Shown in pieces: positions 51,907 through 59,047 of a stretch of DNA of 64,000 nucleotides. The position numbers and the translations under genes are program-made. Position 1 is the stretch's first letter, and every line of letters begins with the position of its first letter. The notes under the pieces are model-generated. The model was given only the letters and a program-made list of their open reading frames with translations, ran no database searches and was not told the origin of the DNA. Origin of the DNA: Streptomyces sp. NRRL F-6131 (GTDB lineage Bacteria > Actinomycetota > Actinomycetes > Streptomycetales > Streptomycetaceae); the NCBI GenBank assembly GCA_000719695.1, contig JOHN01000034.1, positions 1 through 64,000 of the forward strand, given 5' to 3'.

Positions 51907-53517
51907 TCAGACCGCCGGGGGCGGGCCCTCGATCGGCCGTCCCTGGACGCCGGGCCGGGTCTGCCAGGGGTGCGGGCCGGCGGCCGGGCGGTACTCGACG
52001 CCGAGCGCGTCCAGCACCTCCAGGTGGCCCGCCATCCGCCGCTCGAAGCCGGCGAAGTCGCGCGCGGCCGGGTCGGTGGGCAGCGCCGACCAGGCGACCT
52101 CGGCGAAGGCCGCGAGCCGGGGGAAGGCCCGGTAGTCGATGTCCCGGGCGCTGTCCATGAACTCGCTCCACAGGTTCGCCTGGGTGCCGATCACCCGGCG
52201 CGCCGCGTGGGCGTCGAGCTCGGCCGGCACCGGTTCGAACCGGTAGACGTCCTCCAGGGTGCGCACGAAGCCGACCGGGATCGGCTCGTCCTCGCCCGGC
52301 GCCTGCCGGTGGTCCAGGTAGACGTGCTGCTCGGGGCACATCACCACGTCGTGCCCGGCCCGCGCGGCGGCGATCCCGCCGCCGTAGCCGCGCCAGGAGG
52401 AGACGGCGGCGCCGGGGGCGAGCCCGCCCTCCAGGATCTCGTCCCAGCCGATCAGCCGGCGGCCGCGCTCGGCCAGCCAGCGGTCGAAGTGCCGGATGAT
52501 GTGGCTCTGCAGCTCGTCCTCGTTGGCCAGGCCCAGCTCGCGGATCCGCGCCTGGACGGCGGCGCTGTCCTTCCACTGCTCCTTGGGGCACTCGTCGCCG
52601 CCGAGGTGGACGAACTCGGAGGGGAAGATCTCCAGGACCTCCTCCAGCACCCCCTCGAAGAACCGCAGGGTGGCCTCGGAGGCGTTGAGCACGTTGTGGC
52701 TGACCCCCCAGTCGGTCCACACCCCGAGCGCCGCGGTGTCCACCACGTCGGTGTTGCCCAGCTCGGGGTAGGCGGCCACGGCGGCCTGGGTGTGGCCCGG
52801 CAGGTCGATCTCGGGCACGACGGTGACGGCCCGCTCGGCCGCGTACGCCACGATCTCGCGCAGGTCGTCCTGGGTGTAGAAGCCGCCGTGCGGGCGGTCG
52901 TCGCGGCGCCCGCCGGACCGGTAGCCGACCATCGAGCGCTCGCGCCAGGACGCCCGCGCGGTGAGCTCCGGGTAGCGCTTGATCTCCACCCGCCAGCCCT
53001 GGTCGTCGGTCAGGTGCAGGTGCAGCACGTTGAGCTTGTGCGCGGACAGCTGGTCGACGAAGCGCAGCACGTCGGCCTTGGGCAGGAAGTGCCGGGCGAC
53101 GTCCAGCAGCGCGCCGCGCCAGCCGAACCGGGGCTCGTCAGCCAGGTCGAGGCCGGGCAGCACCCAGTCGGACGCCCGCAGCGGCGCGCGCCGGTAGGCG
53201 TCCGGGCCGAGCAGCCGGCGCAGCGTCTGGGCGCCCCAGAGCGCGCCGGCCGGGCCGCCGGCGGCGATCACGGCGTGGCCGGGGCGCACCGAGAGCCGGT
53301 ACGCCTCACCGGCCAGCGTGCCGTCCACGACCAGTTCGACGCCCTCGCCGGGCCGCCCGGGAGCGAGCGGCAGGCCGGTGGCGGCGGTCAGCGAGGAACG
53401 CAGCCACCGTTCGGCCCCGGCCAGCTCGGGCGGCGCGGTCAGGGTGGTCGTCCGGTCGAGCGGGAAGTCCCGGTCCGGGTGCCGGACGGAACTCACGGGG
53501 GCGGGGATGAGGTCCAT
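51907..53517 (-). CDS. Cytosolic GH20 beta-N-acetylhexosaminidase
   Basis: A 536-residue glycosidase that removes terminal GlcNAc/GalNAc from chitooligosaccharides. Domain order: GH20b (1-125), then the catalytic barrel with GWRGALLDVARHF, NVLHLHLTDDQGWR, VPEIDLPGHTQAA and the catalytic D308-E309 in FVHLGGDECPKEQW, plus GWDEILEGGL and IGTQANLWSEF. No signal peptide is present, so it works on imported oligomers. A DasR-type dre box 28 bases before the ATG predicts induction by GlcNAc-6-phosphate/GlcN-6-phosphate. Confidence 0.92.
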   Translation of the reverse strand: MDLIPAPVSSVRHPDRDFPLDRTTTLTAPPELAGAERWLRSSLTAATGLPLAPGRPGEGVELVVDGTLAGEAYRLSVRPGHAVIAAGGPAGALWGAQTLRRLLGPDAYRRAPLRASDWVLPGLDLADEPRFGWRGALLDVARHFLPKADVLRFVDQLSAHKLNVLHLHLTDDQGWRVEIKRYPELTARASWRERSMVGYRSGGRRDDRPHGGFYTQDDLREIVAYAAERAVTVVPEIDLPGHTQAAVAAYPELGNTDVVDTAALGVWTDWGVSHNVLNASEATLRFFEGVLEEVLEIFPSEFVHLGGDECPKEQWKDSAAVQARIRELGLANEDELQSHIIRHFDRWLAERGRRLIGWDEILEGGLAPGAAVSSWRGYGGGIAAARAGHDVVMCPEQHVYLDHRQAPGEDEPIPVGFVRTLEDVYRFEPVPAELDAHAARRVIGTQANLWSEFMDSARDIDYRAFPRLAAFAEVAWSALPTDPAARDFAGFERRMAGHLEVLDALGVEYRPAAGPHPWQTRPGVQGRPIEGPPPAV

Positions 53518-53544
53518 TGCGCCATCCTGCCCCCGGCCCGAATC

Positions 53545-53560
53545 ACAGGCATAGACCACT
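53545..53560 (-). promoter_or_regulatory. DasR-responsive element (dre) upstream of the GH20 gene
   Basis: The minus strand reads AGTGGTCTATGCCTGT, matching the dre consensus AGTGGTCTAGACCACT at 12 of 16 positions with the left half perfect. It lies 28 bases before the GH20 ATG, in promoter range. DasR, a GntR-family repressor of chitin/GlcNAc genes, is released by GlcN-6-phosphate. Confidence 0.75.
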
Positions 53561-53606
53561 CGGGAAACGCGGCACCATGCAAAACGGTGGTGCGCGGAAC
53601 GCCGGA

Positions 53607-53882
53607 CTACTTGTCGTCGTCCCCGCCCTGCGGCTTGCCGATGCCGTCGTAGATCTCCTTGCACATCGGACAGACCGGGTACTTCTTCGGGTCGCGCCCG
53701 GGCACCCACACCTTGCCGCAGAGCGCCACCACGGGGGACCCGGAGAGCGCGCTCTCCATGATCTTGTCCTTCTGGACGTAGTGCGCGAAGCGCTCGTGGT
53801 CGCCGTCCCCGTGGGACACCTGCGGGACGGGCTCGACCAGGGTGCCGGTGCCGAGGCCGCGCTCGGGCTCAAGAGTGCTCAT
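53607..53882 (-). CDS. DUF3039 family protein
   Basis: A 91-residue actinobacterial protein of the DUF3039 family. It has HERFAHYVQKDKIMESALSGSPVVALCGKVWVPGRDPKKYPVCPMCKEIYDG, with Cys in ALCGK and CPMC probably binding zinc. The tail is acidic (GGDDDK). The function is unknown. It sits 72 bases downstream of yqgE in the same orientation. Confidence 0.82.
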   Translation of the reverse strand: MSTLEPERGLGTGTLVEPVPQVSHGDGDHERFAHYVQKDKIMESALSGSPVVALCGKVWVPGRDPKKYPVCPMCKEIYDGIGKPQGGDDDK

Positions 53883-53953
53883 GAGTGCCAAGTCTATGGG
53901 CGCCCCGGAGAACCGGGCCAGTGTCGCGACGGCGCCGCCGTGACGGCGCACCT

Positions 53954-54538
53954 TCAATTCAGCGTCGGGTCGTCCGGATAGGTCGCCAGCAGCGCCAGCG
54001 GCCCGCGCTGGCGGCGCAGCACCGCGCGCCAGAGCCGCTCCGGTTCGGGGCTGGAGATGTCCCCCGGCTCGCAGTCCACCAGGTACCAGGCTCCGGTGGA
54101 GATCTCCGACTCCAGCTGGCCCGGCGCCCAGCCGGCGTACCCGGCGAAGATCCGCAGCGCGCCGAGTTCGCCGGCCAGCACCTCGGGCGGGGCCTCCAGG
54201 TCCACCAGACCGATCGCGCCGTGCACCCGGCGCCAGCCGAGCGGCTCCCCGGTGCCCGGCTCGCCCGGTGCCACCGCCAGGCCGAGCGCCGAGTCCAGCG
54301 CCACCGGCCCGCCCTGGAACACCACCGCCGGCCGGCCGACCAGCACGCCCCAGCCGTCCAGCACGCTGCCGACCTCGACCGGGGTGGGCCGGTTCAGCAC
54401 GACACCGAGCGCCCCCTCGGCGTCGTGGTCGAGGAGGAGCACCACCGCCCGGGCGAAGTTCGGGTCGGTGAGCACGGGCGTCGCGACGAGCAGACGGCCG
54501 GTGTGGGACCGGCCTCCGGGGGAGTGGGCCGCCGTCAT
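53954..54538 (-). CDS. YqgE/AlgH family protein
   Basis: A 194-residue UPF0301 protein: GRLLVATPVLTDPNFARAVVLLLDHDAEGALGVVLNRP, VFQGGPVALDSALGL and RIFAGYAGWAPGQLESEISTGAWYLVD. The fold is known, but the function is not; it was linked to alginate regulation in Pseudomonas. The ATG at 54538 gives the usual length. Divergent from murA, with 310 bases between the starts. Confidence 0.9.
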   Translation of the reverse strand: MTAAHSPGGRSHTGRLLVATPVLTDPNFARAVVLLLDHDAEGALGVVLNRPTPVEVGSVLDGWGVLVGRPAVVFQGGPVALDSALGLAVAPGEPGTGEPLGWRRVHGAIGLVDLEAPPEVLAGELGALRIFAGYAGWAPGQLESEISTGAWYLVDCEPGDISSPEPERLWRAVLRRQRGPLALLATYPDDPTLN

Positions 54539-54848
54539 GCCTCACATGATCCCGCACAACCCCCGGCGGCGGCACCCGAAACCGCGCCGCGCCGCGGACC
54601 CCGCTCCGGCCCGCCACGAACACCCGTACGGACGCACCGGCGCGCGCCGCCGGGGCCGGCGAGAGCACCATCACGGGAGAGGCTCACGGGAACCGTCGGC
54701 ACGACCACTACCATCTACTGATGGTGGACGCCCCTCCACGGTGCCGACTCGGTCACGCCGGGGGCCCGACGCGCCCGTGAAACCGTTCCACCGCATGGCT
54801 CGTCGCCGAGCCCCACCCACTCCTCTGGCACCCCGGATTGCGAGAACG
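54539..54848. other. yqgE-murA intergenic region, 310 bases
   Basis: It must contain the murA promoter. ACCATC-TACT-GATGGT (54711-54726) is a short inverted repeat near the middle. An in-frame ATG at 54795 precedes murA but lacks conserved sequence. No gene is evident. Confidence 0.4.
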
Positions 54849-56222
54849 ATGACCGACGACGTCCTGCTGGTCCACGGCGGAAACCCGCTCGAAGGCGAGA
54901 TCCGCGTCCGCGGTGCGAAGAACCTGGTCCCCAAGGCCATGGTCGCCGCCCTGCTCGGCCAGGGCCCCAGCAGACTGCGCAACGTCCCGGACATCCGCGA
55001 CGTCAAGGTGGTCCGCGGACTGCTCCAGCTCCACGGGGTCACCGTGCGCACCGGCGACGAGGAGGGCGAGCTGATCCTCGACCCCTCGCACGTGGAGAGC
55101 GCCAACGTCGCCGACATCGACGCGCACGCCGGCTCCTCGCGGATCCCGATCCTGTTCTGCGGCCCGCTGCTGCACCGCCTCGGCCACGCGTTCATCCCGG
55201 GCCTGGGCGGCTGCGACATCGGCGGCCGCCCGGTCGACTTCCACTTCGAGGTGCTCCGCCAGTTCGGCGCCACCATCGAGAAGCACCCGCAGGGCACCTA
55301 CCTGGTCGCCCAGCAGCGGCTGCGCGGCACCCGGATCGAGCTGCCCTACCCGTCGGTCGGCGCCACCGAGCAGGTGCTGCTCACCGCCGTCCTCGCCGAG
55401 GGCGTCACCGAGCTGCGCAACGCGGCCATCGAGCCCGAGATCGTCGACCTGATCTGCGTGCTGCAGAAGATGGGCGCGATCATCTCGATGGGCACCGACC
55501 GCACCATCCTGATCACCGGTGTCGACGAGCTGAACGGCTACAACCACCGCGCGCTGCCGGACCGCCTGGAGTCCGCCTCCTGGGCCTGCGCGGCGCTGGC
55601 CACCAAGGGCGACATCTACGTCCGGGGCGCCCGCCAGCTGGAGATGATGACCTTCCTCAACACCTTCCGGAAGGTCGGTGGCGCCTTCGAGGTGGACGAC
55701 GAGGGCATCCGGTTCTGGCACCCGGGCGGCGAGCTCAAGGCCATCGCCCTGGAGACCGACGTGCACCCCGGCTTCCAGACCGACTGGCAGCAGCCGCTGG
55801 TCGTGGCGCTGACCCAGGCGACCGGCCTGTCCATCGTCCACGAGACGGTGTACGAGTCGCGACTGGGCTTCACCGGCGCGCTGAACCAGATGGGTGCGCA
55901 CATCCAGCTGTACAGCGAGTGCCTGGGCGCCACCCCGTGCCGCTTCGGCGCCCGGAACTTCCAGCACTCCGCGGTGGTCTCCGGCCCGTCCAAGCTGATC
56001 GGCTCCGAGCTGGTCATCCCGGACCTGCGCGGCGGCTTCTCGTACCTGATCGCGGCGCTGGCGGCCGAGGGCACCTCGACCGTGCACGGCATCGACCTGA
56101 TCAACCGCGGCTACGAGAACTTCATGGAGAAGCTGCGCGACCTCGGCGCCCACGTCGAGCTGCCGGGCGAGCTGCCCGTGGGGGCCGCCGACGAGCCGAG
56201 CGGCGAGCTGGTCGACGCCTGA
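54849..56222 (+). CDS. murA: UDP-N-acetylglucosamine 1-carboxyvinyltransferase
   Basis: A 457-residue EPSP-synthase-fold enzyme that adds enolpyruvate from PEP to UDP-GlcNAc, the first committed peptidoglycan step. It has VRGAKNLVPKAMVAALL (K24-N25, substrate contacts), IDAHAGSSRIPILFCGPLL, the active-site loop GLGGCDIGGRP with the fosfomycin-target Cys at C122, and PDLRGGFSYLIAALAAEGTS. I chose the ATG at 54849 (MTDDVLLVHGG), which matches streptomycete MurA starts. Confidence 0.95.
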   Translation: MTDDVLLVHGGNPLEGEIRVRGAKNLVPKAMVAALLGQGPSRLRNVPDIRDVKVVRGLLQLHGVTVRTGDEEGELILDPSHVESANVADIDAHAGSSRIPILFCGPLLHRLGHAFIPGLGGCDIGGRPVDFHFEVLRQFGATIEKHPQGTYLVAQQRLRGTRIELPYPSVGATEQVLLTAVLAEGVTELRNAAIEPEIVDLICVLQKMGAIISMGTDRTILITGVDELNGYNHRALPDRLESASWACAALATKGDIYVRGARQLEMMTFLNTFRKVGGAFEVDDEGIRFWHPGGELKAIALETDVHPGFQTDWQQPLVVALTQATGLSIVHETVYESRLGFTGALNQMGAHIQLYSECLGATPCRFGARNFQHSAVVSGPSKLIGSELVIPDLRGGFSYLIAALAAEGTSTVHGIDLINRGYENFMEKLRDLGAHVELPGELPVGAADEPSGELVDA

Positions 56223-56264
56223 CCGGTGCGCCCGGCGGCCCTCCGGGGCCGCCGGGCGACGGCG

Positions 56265-56299
56265 AGAGGCCGGGCCCCCGCGACGGGGACCCGGCCTCT
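56265..56299. terminator. Bidirectional terminator between murA and the HU gene
   Basis: AGAGGCCGGG (56265-56274) pairs with CCCGGCCTCT (56290-56299), with CCCCG/CGGGG pairing inside. It serves two convergent genes. Confidence 0.8.
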
Positions 56300-56318
56300 G
56301 CGGCGTTCAAGGGGTGGT

Positions 56319-56600
56319 TCAGGCGCCCTTGGCGGCTTCCTTCAGCTTGGAGCCGGCGCTGACCTTGGCGCTGTAGCCCTCGGGGATCTGGATCGGCTCG
56401 CCGGTCTGCGGGTTGCGGGCGGTGCGGGCGGCGCGGTGGGTGCGCTCGAAGGTCAGGAAACCGGGAATGGTGACCTTCTCGTCGCCCTTGGCGACGACCT
56501 CGCCGACGATCTCGGCGAAGGCGGCCAGAACGGCGTCGGCGTCCTTGCGGGTCACCTCGGCGCGCTCGGACAGCGCGGCCACCAGCTCACTGCGGTTCAT
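56319..56600 (-). CDS. hupA: HU-family DNA-binding protein
   Basis: A 93-residue nucleoid protein: NRSELVAALSERAEVTRKDADAVLAAF, VTIPGFLTFERTHRAARTARNPQTGEPIQIPEG (DNA-binding beta arm) and SAGSKLKEAAKGA. The length and lack of a lysine-rich tail match HupA rather than the long HupS type of Streptomyces. AGGAG lies five bases before the ATG. A long leader region with a 10-bp inverted repeat lies upstream. Confidence 0.94.
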   Translation of the reverse strand: MNRSELVAALSERAEVTRKDADAVLAAFAEIVGEVVAKGDEKVTIPGFLTFERTHRAARTARNPQTGEPIQIPEGYSAKVSAGSKLKEAAKGA

Positions 56601-57157
56601 GTGTACTCCTGTGGTCTGTTCGCTTGCGGTGTGCGGGGGCCCATCGGTACTCCCACCGGGGACACCCGGATGGGCCGCAGGTCCGCACACTGTGCTCATG
56701 CAGGCAATGCGTGGTCGCGAGCCGGGTCCGCACCCAGTGCCGCGCGCCGTGCCTTCGAAGGCCCGCCTGCCTGCCCGGATACGAATCCTGCCCCGACCGG
56801 CCCCGAGAAAGCCAATCGGGCCCCGGCGGCACGACCCGAACAGCGCCCGCCCGCCGGAGGTGTGACGCTCCGTCGGCTCCGGCGGACCGGGCGCGGGCGG
56901 CGGTCGGGACGACGCGCCGGAAGACCAGGGGGACGTTCCGTACTTGTCGGACACGCCTGCCCCGTGCAGGGCTACCGTACGCCCTAGGTCCGACAAGCCC
57001 AAACACGCCCCTCGCCCTTGTGTCGCAAGGGTTCGGGGCGGGAATGGGTGGGTACGACCACTAATCGATCATTTGACCGATCCGAGACACGGTGCCGTCG
57101 GGCACGCGGGAGCTCGACGCCGGGCCCGGCGCAGGGGCCCGTCGGCGGAGTCCGGCG
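56601..57157. other. Long intergenic region upstream of the HU gene, 557 bases
   Basis: CTTGTCGGAC (56943-56952) and its exact complement (56988-56997) are 35 bases apart, bracketing a promoter-like stretch with TACGGT and TAGCCC on the minus strand. Sequence near 57055-57075 (ACTAATCGATCATTTG) is AT-richer and could hold another promoter. No coding frame convinces me. Confidence 0.45.
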
Positions 57158-58630
57158 TCAGAGCCGCACCGCGGGGAAGGAGGCGGTGTCGAGCGTGCCG
57201 ACGATGCCCGGGGTCGGCCGGGACGGCGCGGGCGCCTCCGAGGCGGCGGCCAGGGCGGCGTCCCGGACGGCGGCGGCGACCGTCTTGGCGACGTCCTTGT
57301 GGAACACGCTGGGGATGATGTAGTTCGGGTTGCGCTCGTCGTCGCCGACGGTGGCGGCCAGCGCCCGGGCGGCGGCGATCATCATCTCGGTGTTGACGGT
57401 CCGGCTCTGGGCGTCCAGCAGGCCGCGGAAGACCCCGGGGAAGACCAGCACGTTGTTGATCTGGTTCGGGAAGTCGCTGCGGCCGGTGGCGACCACCGCG
57501 GCGGTCTGCCGGGCCACCGCCGGGTCGACCTCCGGGTCCGGGTTGGCCAGCGCGAAGACGATCGCGTCCTCGGCCATGGTGGCCAGGTCCTCGCCGTCCA
57601 GCACGTTCGGGGCCGAGACGCCGATGAAGACGTCGGCGCCCGCCACGGCCTCCTTGAGGGTGCCGGTGCGGCCCGAGCGGTTGGTGTGGTCGGCGATCCA
57701 GCGCAGGTTGTCGTTGAGGTCGTCGCGGCCCCGGTGGACCACGCCCTTCACGTCCGCCACGGTGGCGTGCACGACGCCGGCCGCCATCAGCAGCTTGAGG
57801 ATCGCGGTACCGGCGGCGCCGGCGCCCGACATCACCACCCGGATGTCGGCGATCTCCTTGCCGACCACCTTGAGCGCGTTCATCAGCGCCGCCAGCACCA
57901 CGATCGCGGTGCCGTGCTGGTCGTCGTGGAAGACCGGGATGTCCAGGGCCTCGCGCAGCCGGGCCTCGATCTCGAAGCAGCGCGGCGCGGAGATGTCCTC
58001 CAGGTTGATGCCGGCGAAGCCCGGGGCGATCGCCTTGACGATGGCCACGATCTCGTCGGTGTCCTGGGTGTCCAGGCAGATCGGCCAGGCGTCGATCCCG
58101 GCGAAGCGCTTGAACAGGGCCGCCTTGCCCTCCATGACCGGCAGCGCGGCGGCCGGACCGATGTTGCCCAGGCCCAGCACCGCGGAGCCGTCGGTGACCA
58201 CGGCGACGCTGTTGCGCTTGATGGTGAGGCGGCGGGCGTCCTCGGGGTTCTCGGCGATCGCCATGCAGACCCGGGCGACACCCGGGGTGTAGATCATCGA
58301 GAGGTCGTCACGGTTGCGGATCGGCAGCTTCGAGGACATCTCGATCTTGCCGCCGAGGTGCATCAGGAAGGTGCGGTCCGAGACCTTGCCGATGGCGACG
58401 CCGTCGATCGTCCGGAGCTTCTCGACGATCTCCTCGCCGTGCGCCACCGAGGTGGCGGCCACGGTCACGTCGATCCGCAGCGCCTCCAGGCCGGAGGCCG
58501 TGACGTCGAGGCCGGTCACCGAGCCGCCGGAGGACTCCACGGCCGTGGTGATCGCGCTGACGGCGTTGCCCCGGGCCGGGACCTCCAGCCGCACCGTGAT
58601 CGAGTTGGAGACACTGGGCACCGTCGCCAT
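57158..58630 (-). CDS. NAD-dependent malic enzyme with N-terminal ACT domain
   Basis: A 490-residue enzyme that converts malate to pyruvate and CO2. Residues 1-85 are an ACT-type regulatory domain (SITVRLEVPARGNAVSAITTAVESSGGSV). The catalytic part has the tyrosine in MIYTPGVARVC, TDGSAVLGLGNIGP, KRFAGIDAWPICLDTQDTDEI, INLEDISAPRCFEIE, DDQHGTAIVVLAAL and the dinucleotide loop SGAGAAGTAILKLL. The ACT domain suggests allosteric control by an amino acid. The promoter area has a perfect TTCAACA palindrome 34 bases before the ATG. Confidence 0.92.
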   Translation of the reverse strand: MATVPSVSNSITVRLEVPARGNAVSAITTAVESSGGSVTGLDVTASGLEALRIDVTVAATSVAHGEEIVEKLRTIDGVAIGKVSDRTFLMHLGGKIEMSSKLPIRNRDDLSMIYTPGVARVCMAIAENPEDARRLTIKRNSVAVVTDGSAVLGLGNIGPAAALPVMEGKAALFKRFAGIDAWPICLDTQDTDEIVAIVKAIAPGFAGINLEDISAPRCFEIEARLREALDIPVFHDDQHGTAIVVLAALMNALKVVGKEIADIRVVMSGAGAAGTAILKLLMAAGVVHATVADVKGVVHRGRDDLNDNLRWIADHTNRSGRTGTLKEAVAGADVFIGVSAPNVLDGEDLATMAEDAIVFALANPDPEVDPAVARQTAAVVATGRSDFPNQINNVLVFPGVFRGLLDAQSRTVNTEMMIAAARALAATVGDDERNPNYIIPSVFHKDVAKTVAAAVRDAALAAASEAPAPSRPTPGIVGTLDTASFPAVRL

Positions 58631-58663
58631 CGACGTTCCTTCTTCCGTCCGTCCGTCCGCGAG

Positions 58664-58680
58664 TTCAACAGTTTGTTGAA
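58664..58680 (-). promoter_or_regulatory. Palindromic operator upstream of the malic enzyme gene
   Basis: TTCAACAgttTGTTGAA is a perfect 7-bp inverted repeat with a 3-base centre, AT-rich against a GC-rich background. It lies 34 bases before the ATG and just downstream of a TAGCAT -10-like box (58696-58701), ideal for a repressor. Confidence 0.6.
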
Positions 58681-58807
58681 GTCCCTCGCCTGCGCATGCT
58701 AGACCTCGATCGTCGCACCTACCAGGGCGTAGCCAGAAATAACGTTCATTGAGTGTGCGGACCCGACAACTTCTTGCCTCCGCCGCCCGATGCGTTACAT
58801 TGGACGG

Positions 58808-58945
58808 GACACCGGCTCGATCCAAGCCCCCGGGCCCAACCTTCGTCCCTTCGAGGGACCACTTGCCGCGAGGCGAGCATGGCGGGTCGGTGTCGTAGCT
58901 TCTGAAGGCCCCTCACCCACCGGGTGAGGGGCCTTCGCCGTGCTC
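58808..58945 (+). ncRNA. Candidate small RNA, about 130 nt
   Basis: A plus-strand promoter (TTGCCT 58774-58779, 16 bp, TACATT 58796-58801) is followed by structured sequence: GTCCC-TTCGA-GGGAC (58845-58859), CTTGCC-GCGA-GGCGAG (58862-58877) and a perfect 15-bp terminator stem GAAGGCCCCTCACCC (58904-58918 with 58922-58936). No coding frame with normal bias fits inside. The downstream helicase gene has its own terminator, so this hairpin is not needed for it. It could still be a long malic-enzyme upstream element; no known family recognised. Confidence 0.5.
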
Positions 58946-58966
58946 CGTGCGGGGCCCGTCGGCGCG

Positions 58967-58998
58967 GTGACGGCCGGCCCGGGCGGGCCGGCCGTCAC
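58967..58998 (-). terminator. Terminator after the HelD-type helicase gene
   Basis: GTGACGGCCGGCCC (58967-58980) and its exact complement (58985-58998) form a 14-bp stem with a GGGC loop, 50 bases after the helicase stop codon. Confidence 0.8.
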
Positions 58999-59047
58999 GG
59001 ACCGTCAGATGCGCCCCCGTGGGGCGCGCGGAGCCGGTCGCACGGGC

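Noticed and set aside
57092..58702. 536-codon plus-strand frame antisense to malic enzyme
   Set aside because: Shadow of a fully conserved enzyme gene; no independent start or domain.
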